A stretch of DNA of 64,000 nt from Pseudomonas putida (lineage in GTDB: Bacteria; Pseudomonadota; Gammaproteobacteria; Pseudomonadales; Pseudomonadaceae), in assembly GCA_029953615.1 (NCBI GenBank), contig CP124529.1, positions 1,178,001 through 1,242,000 of the forward strand, read 5' to 3'. The translations under genes and the position numbers were made by a program. Position 1 is the first letter of the stretch; every line of letters begins with the position of its first letter. This document shows positions 63,805 to 64,000 of this stretch, piece after piece. A model generated the notes under the pieces. The model made no database searches and was not told where the DNA came from. It saw nothing but the letters and a program-made list of their open reading frames with translations.

Positions 63805-64000
63805 ATGCTGCGACGCCAGGCCCTCAAACTCGGTAGCGTATTGCTCAGCGCCCTCACCCTGGGCGGCTGGAGCCTGTTCCGCAACAAAGGCAGCGAGCCC
63901 CTGCTGCTGTCGGCGCGTGACGACGGCGACGGAAAGCACTATGCGGTCGGGTTCCGCCTGGACGGCACCCAGGTGTTCAGCACCCAGGTTGCCCAACGTT
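63805..64000 (+). CDS. DUF1513 protein, N-terminal part (continues past window)
   Basis: 65 residues visible. Starts 2 bp after the second imelysin stop. N-terminus 'MLRRQALKLGSVLLSALTLG' looks like a twin-arginine signal, then 'EPLLLSARDDGDGKHYAVGF', the start of the beta-propeller-like DUF1513 domain. DUF1513 genes regularly follow imelysin/DHOR genes. The 3' end is outside the window. Confidence 0.75.
   Translation, partial: MLRRQALKLGSVLLSALTLGGWSLFRNKGSEPLLLSARDDGDGKHYAVGFRLDGTQVFSTQVAQR

Overview
The window is a gene-dense, GC-rich chromosomal segment of a Pseudomonas, almost certainly of the P. putida group. The evidence is the ttgR-ttgABC solvent/antibiotic efflux locus with a recognisable TtgR operator, a pcaRKIJFTBDC protocatechuate cluster, turA/mvaT, xenB, bifA next to sodB, and about twenty paired REP-type palindromes of the kind seen in P. 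putida intergenic regions. No phage, plasmid, IS element, CRISPR array, tRNA or rRNA was seen.

Layout. 0-3.5 kb: the 3' end of a LysR gene, an oxaloacetate decarboxylase-like enzyme and a 14-TM MFS exporter. 3.5-10.3 kb: ttgR and the divergent ttgABC RND pump. 10.5-13.7 kb: an OprD-type porin, a LysR regulator and an Mpo1-like membrane protein. 13.8-23.5 kb: the pca cluster on the minus strand (uptake PcaK, ring-cleavage product processing PcaB/C/D, CoA transfer PcaI/J, thiolysis PcaF, dicarboxylate permease PcaT, regulator PcaR), with three candidate PcaR-box sites. 23.5-29.7 kb: a candidate small RNA, a small conserved-looking protein, a Pit phosphate transporter, a HerA/DUF853 ATPase and a dCache chemoreceptor (McpG-like). 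29.9-32.8 kb: a three-gene overlapping operon (GT4 glycosyltransferase, DUF2334 deacetylase, YbhN/LPG-synthase-TM protein). 33.1-38.7 kb: purU, turA, sbcB, a PilZ protein, a TPR lipoprotein and pykA. 38.9-48.7 kb: an Fe-S flavoprotein reductase, class I fumarase, a nitrilase/GNAT pair, a SnoaL-like protein, a PfpI protein, and a four-gene envelope operon (serine hydrolase, small protein, YceI, ClsB-like phospholipase D). 48.9-50.4 kb: olsBA for ornithine lipids behind a candidate Pho box. 50.6-56.4 kb: acpH, arsR-xenB, a coiled-coil membrane protein, an SDR, argP/argO. 56.7-64 kb: sodB, bifA and an imelysin / di-heme cytochrome / imelysin / DUF1513 operon with a Fur-like site.

Seven otherwise intact genes (ttgB, pcaC, pcaD, pcaK, the GT4 gene, the serine hydrolase, sodB) each carry one apparent extra base. 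For ttgB, pcaC, pcaD, pcaK and sodB, removing it restores about the length I recall for the family. An eighth gene (YbhN-like) is broken by a 40-bp insertion made of a 31-bp direct repeat. All eight lesions are insertions, and several hit genes the cell should need, so base-calling or assembly error is the first explanation. The coordinates below span the whole gene in each case.

The most interesting biological leads are the candidate sRNA divergent from pcaR whose promoter abuts a PcaR box, the Pho-box-like triple repeat ahead of olsBA, the GT4-deacetylase-YbhN operon of unknown product, and composite nested-hairpin REP elements.
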